This document shows positions 20,932 through 21,741 of a stretch of 21,741 nucleotides of DNA, in pieces. The notes below the pieces were generated by a model. That model saw only the letters and a program-made list of their open reading frames with translations, made no database searches and was not told where the DNA came from. The position numbers and the translations under genes are program-made. The stretch comes from Candidatus Parcubacteria bacterium. Its GTDB lineage: Bacteria; Patescibacteriota; Minisyncoccia; Minisyncoccales; PEYH01. The number at the start of each line of letters is the position of its first letter. Within the stretch, counting starts at the first letter, position 1. The stretch covers positions 1-21,741 of the forward strand of contig JAPLYH010000022.1 in assembly GCA_026395615.1 (NCBI GenBank), written 5' to 3'.

Positions 20932-21741
20932 TCAGAGGATGAACTGATCAGCGTTATCGTCGGCCTCATCGATCGCCAACACCACGCGAGCGAAGAGTTC
21001 AATAACGCCCTCCACATCTCTGCTATGCACGATCTCACAAGGAGAGTGCATGTAACGATTCGGAACCGAGATCAACCCGGCGGCGACTCCTTCCCTACAG
21101 ATCTGCATCGGGCGAGCGTCGGTGCCCGTCGGCTTCTCCCAGGCAACCACCTGGAAGGGAATTCCGTTCGCCTCAGCAGTTCTGACGATCAGGTCGAACA
21201 GCTTGGGGTTGATGTTCGGACCCGTGGCAATCAATGGGCCCTTCCCCATCTTGATGTCGTTGCATCTCTTCCGGGCCTTTTCCAACCCTGGTGTGTCTGT
21301 GGCGAATCCCACATCCACAGCAAGACCTACCTTGGGTCCGATCCCGAAACTGCTGGTGATCGCGCCCAATGCTCCAACCTCTTCCTGAACCGTGGCTACA
21401 GAGTAGAGAGATGCCGCTCCGAGGCCACCGAGTTCCGTGACTCGAACGCATCGCTTCCAGAACGATGAACGCTCCGATACGATCGTCGAATCCTCGACTG
21501 ACCATCAGTCCGTTGAGGAGATCTTCGGGTCCGCTGTAGTCCAAGACAGCCGCATCGCCGACTCGAACCACTTTCTCGGCGTCCTCTTTGTCATTAGCAC
21601 CGATGTCGATCCAGAGATCTTCATACGTGGCGACCTTCTTCCGATCCTCCTCTTCCTGGAGATGAATCGCAGGTCGCCCGATGACCCCCAGAACCACGCC
21701 CGACTTGGTCAGGATACGAACGCGCTGGCCGGCGAAGACCT
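20932..21741 (-). pseudogene. M42-family metallo-aminopeptidase, frameshifted and cut by the window edge
   Basis: About 270 residues are visible in two frames. The first, open from the right edge (GQRVRILTKSGVVLGVIGRP, then IDIGANDKEDAE and SRGFDDRIGAF with the bridging metal Asp), runs to about 21445. The second (VTELGGLGAASLYSVATVQ-EEVGALGA with the catalytic Glu pair, AVDVGFATDTPG with the third metal ligand, and YMHSPCEIVHSRDVEGV with the final His) runs to the TGA at 20932. They join if one base is removed near 21441-21450 (giving MRRVTELGG). M42 enzymes (about 340-360 aa, two-metal, dodecameric TET type) trim peptides from the N-terminus. All visible catalytic residues are intact, so a sequencing or assembly error is as likely as a real pseudogene. 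Codon use is GC-rich, unlike most of the window. Confidence 0.88.

Overview
The window looks like a piece of a small, AT-rich bacterial chromosome, most likely from the candidate phyla radiation (Patescibacteria, Parcubacteria-like). This is an inference from base composition, tightly packed and mostly leader-poor genes, slightly short versions of universal enzymes, and the gene mix (GlmR/YvcK, IorAB, PerM, desulfoferrodoxin). The standard bacterial code gives full-length proteins, so a UGA-recoding lineage is unlikely. No rRNA, tRNA, insertion sequence, prophage or CRISPR array was seen.

Layout. (1) 1-641 minus: a ParA/Soj-type ATPase, cut by the window edge. (2) 768-1115 plus: an isolated GC-richer orphan gene resembling a receiver domain without its phosphoacceptor Asp, closed by a strong GAAA-loop terminator. 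(3) 17250 down to 1176, minus: thirteen tightly packed genes: M16 peptidase, AI-2E/PerM permease, rsmI, metG, tatD, leuS, glmS, iorA, iorB, glmR/yvcK, a GlmU-like nucleotidyltransferase, a PP-loop thiouridylase-like enzyme and a MscS-type channel. (4) 17251-17869: no large gene, but two tandem miniature transcription units, each with a near-consensus sigma-70 promoter, a 5'-terminal stem-loop of shared architecture, a tiny ORF and an intrinsic terminator. (5) 20055 down to 17870, minus: desulfoferrodoxin, an HI0933-family flavoprotein and a PAP2 phosphatase. (6) 20056-20931: a GC-rich unit of unknown nature and a separate compact structured RNA candidate, both on the minus strand with their own promoters and terminators. 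(7) 20932-21741 minus: a GC-rich M42 aminopeptidase with an internal frameshift, running off the right edge.

How the genes fit together. GlmS makes glucosamine-6-phosphate, a GlmU-like enzyme would act later toward UDP-GlcNAc, and GlmR/YvcK proteins in Firmicutes sense UDP-GlcNAc and stimulate GlmS, so an amino-sugar module with its regulator is spread over 3.2-9.5 kb. LeuRS, MetRS, RsmI and the thiouridylase-like protein serve translation and RNA modification. IorAB would oxidise aryl-pyruvates from amino acids to acyl-CoA; here IorA lacks its usual C-terminal ferredoxin domain. Desulfoferrodoxin indicates an anaerobe that meets oxygen occasionally.

The most novel signal is the pair of 5' stem-loops at 17525-17560 and 17761-17798: identical 8-nt loops (GUUGGUCU), the same 5/3-nt internal loop, and different stem sequences that keep their pairing. 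This is the signature of a conserved RNA element, placed at the predicted transcription start of two miniature genes encoding a very acidic and a very basic peptide.
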